Below are positions 62,977 to 64,000 of a DNA stretch of 64,000 nucleotides, piece after piece. The notes beneath the pieces are model-generated. The model saw only the letters and a list, made by a program, of their open reading frames with translations, ran no database searches and was not told the DNA's origin. A program made the position numbers and the translations under genes. Source of the DNA: Methylomonas methanica (GTDB taxonomy: Bacteria > Pseudomonadota > Gammaproteobacteria > Methylococcales > Methylomonadaceae); assembly GCA_001644045.1 (NCBI GenBank), contig LUUF01000012.1:41998-105997 (forward strand). The letters are read 5' to 3'. Every line of letters starts with the position of its first letter. The stretch's first letter is position 1.

Positions 62977-63627
62977 TTAACCTTTATTTAACATTTTTAC
63001 TGCTGGGGTGATAACCACATCTCCACCCTTGGCACCAGGCACAGCGCCTCTGACTAAAATCAGGTTCCGCTCAGCATCTACAGCATGGATAGTCAAATTT
63101 TGTATTGTCGTTTTGACTGCGCCCATATGTCCGCACATTTTCTTACCTTTAAATACGCGACCTGGCGTTTGGTTCATACCGCTTGAACCAGGAACCCGAT
63201 GGGAGCGTGAGTTACCATGCGTGGCATCTTGCGTTCTAAAATTATGACGCTTAACAGTACCGGCAAAACCTTTACCGATGCTTGTACCGGATACATCGAC
63301 CACCTGTCCAGCTTCAAACACGTTAACTTTTAACTCTGTTCCTGCAGAAAACTCAGCCGCCTCGCTTTCGCTAAGCCTAAATTCCCACAAACCACGACCT
63401 GCGGTGACATTGGCAGATGCGTAATGCCCAGCCATTGCTTTGTTGACTTTTGAAGACTTAACATCACCCGCCGCTACCTGAATAGCGCGATAACCATCAG
63501 TTTCAACGCTCTTCACCTGTATAACTCTGTTAGAGTCAATATGGAGCACGGTAACAGGTACCGAAGAGCCATCTTCGCAAAAAATTCGGGTCATACCACA
63601 TTTACGACCAATAAGACCTATTGACAT
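62977..63627 (-). CDS. rplC: 50S ribosomal protein L3
   Basis: L3 reaches the peptidyl-transferase centre. The 216-residue product has [40 protein letters not shown] and [20 protein letters not shown]. It lies between rpsJ and rplD, with 3 bases to rplD. Confidence 0.98.
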   Translation of the reverse strand: MSIGLIGRKCGMTRIFCEDGSSVPVTVLHIDSNRVIQVKSVETDGYRAIQVAAGDVKSSKVNKAMAGHYASANVTAGRGLWEFRLSESEAAEFSAGTELKVNVFEAGQVVDVSGTSIGKGFAGTVKRHNFRTQDATHGNSRSHRVPGSSGMNQTPGRVFKGKKMCGHMGAVKTTIQNLTIHAVDAERNLILVRGAVPGAKGGDVVITPAVKMLNKG

Positions 63628-63657
63628 CTGCCAATCCCTCTAAATTATAACTTGCTG

Positions 63658-63969
63658 CTATTTAAGCTTAATTTGAACATCGACCCCAGCCGCCAGATCC
63701 AACTTCATCAAGGCGTCAACAGTCTTATCGGTTGGCTCAACGATATCAAGCAACCTTTTGTAAGTTCTCAGTTCATATTGATCACGCGCATCTTTATTAA
63801 CATGCGGTGAAATCAATACAGTAAAACGTTCTTTTCTAGTAGGCAAAGGAATAGGGCCCTTCACTTGGGCACCCGTTCTCTTCGCTGTTTCTACTATCTC
63901 ACCCGCCGACTGATCAATCAATTTATGATCAAACGCTTTTAATTGGATTCTGATAGTTTGATTAGCCAT
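63658..63969 (-). CDS. rpsJ: 30S ribosomal protein S10
   Basis: S10 is a head protein that also acts as the antitermination factor NusE. The 103-residue product has [20 protein letters not shown] and [17 protein letters not shown] at its end. It is the first gene of the S10 operon; the promoter and any upstream tuf gene lie beyond the right edge. Confidence 0.98.
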   Translation of the reverse strand: MANQTIRIQLKAFDHKLIDQSAGEIVETAKRTGAQVKGPIPLPTRKERFTVLISPHVNKDARDQYELRTYKRLLDIVEPTDKTVDALMKLDLAAGVDVQIKLK

Positions 63970-64000
63970 CTTGATTACTCGATAATAGAAGCAACAACAC

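Noticed and set aside
1..64000. tRNA, rRNA, CRISPR arrays, insertion sequences or phage genes
   Set aside because: None was seen on either strand by inspection. A tRNA or CRISPR scan was not run.

Overview
The window is a chromosomal segment of a flagellated gammaproteobacterium with roughly balanced GC. The ribosomal-protein order, the ffh/ypjD-type neighbourhood, a PEP-CTERM-like C-terminal anchor on a secreted protein and the overall gene content suggest a methanotroph of the Methylococcales (Methylomonas/Methylobacter type). That placement is inference from gene content only.

Layout. (1) 1-4461: housekeeping block with a partial unknown gene, the minus-strand operon rpsP-rimM-trmD-rplS with its terminator, ffh, and the divergent ypjD/ccsA-like membrane protein. 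(2) 4500-12139: flagellar filament region with a Maf/DUF115 flagellin glycosyltransferase candidate, two flagellin paralogues, flaG-fliD-fliS-fliT, and a near-consensus sigma-28 promoter in front of the second flagellin. (3) 12150-18968: a seven-gene legionaminic acid operon (legF-legB-legC-legG-legI-legH-ptmE) whose CMP-sugar product is the expected donor for the Maf protein. (4) 19088-24126, plus strand: four translationally coupled genes for a CgeB-like glycosyltransferase, a SAM methyltransferase, a NodU/CmcH-type carbamoyltransferase and a radical SAM protein carrying a SPASM-like cysteine region at its N terminus. (5) 42169 down to 24186, minus strand: a long run of tightly packed genes for two related radical SAM/SPASM proteins with the same C-terminal tail, a sugar-nucleotide SDR, GmhA, a HldE-like protein with swapped domains, an orphan thiamine-diphosphate E1 alpha/beta pair, a ~1665-residue multi-module glycosyltransferase with a repeated undescribed motif, a second CgeB-like glycosyltransferase, a B12-type radical SAM protein, a DegT aminotransferase and an SDR. 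(6) 42300-50358: mixed genes, namely a divergent Hsp70, a PEP-CTERM matrixin-like protease, pcm-surE, an Smr protein, a divergent GAPDH-family protein and a hypoxanthine/uracil-DNA glycosylase-like protein. (7) 50487-63969, minus strand: the S10-spc-alpha ribosomal-protein super-cluster (rpsJ to rplQ), including secY, rpoA and a small zinc-type rpmJ.

How it fits together. Regions 2-5 read as one surface-glycosylation island inserted between two housekeeping blocks. Region 3 makes a nonulosonic acid, the Maf protein probably attaches it to flagellin, and regions 4 and 5 look like synthesis, assembly and decoration (methyl, carbamoyl, amino, radical and thiamine-diphosphate chemistry) of a further glycan that probably starts from a heptose phosphate. 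Region 5 is the best candidate for an undescribed system: radical SAM enzymes, an E1 pair without E2/E3, a domain-swapped heptose kinase/nucleotidyltransferase and a giant repeat-bearing glycosyltransferase in one apparent transcription unit. I saw no tRNA, rRNA, CRISPR array, insertion sequence or phage gene.
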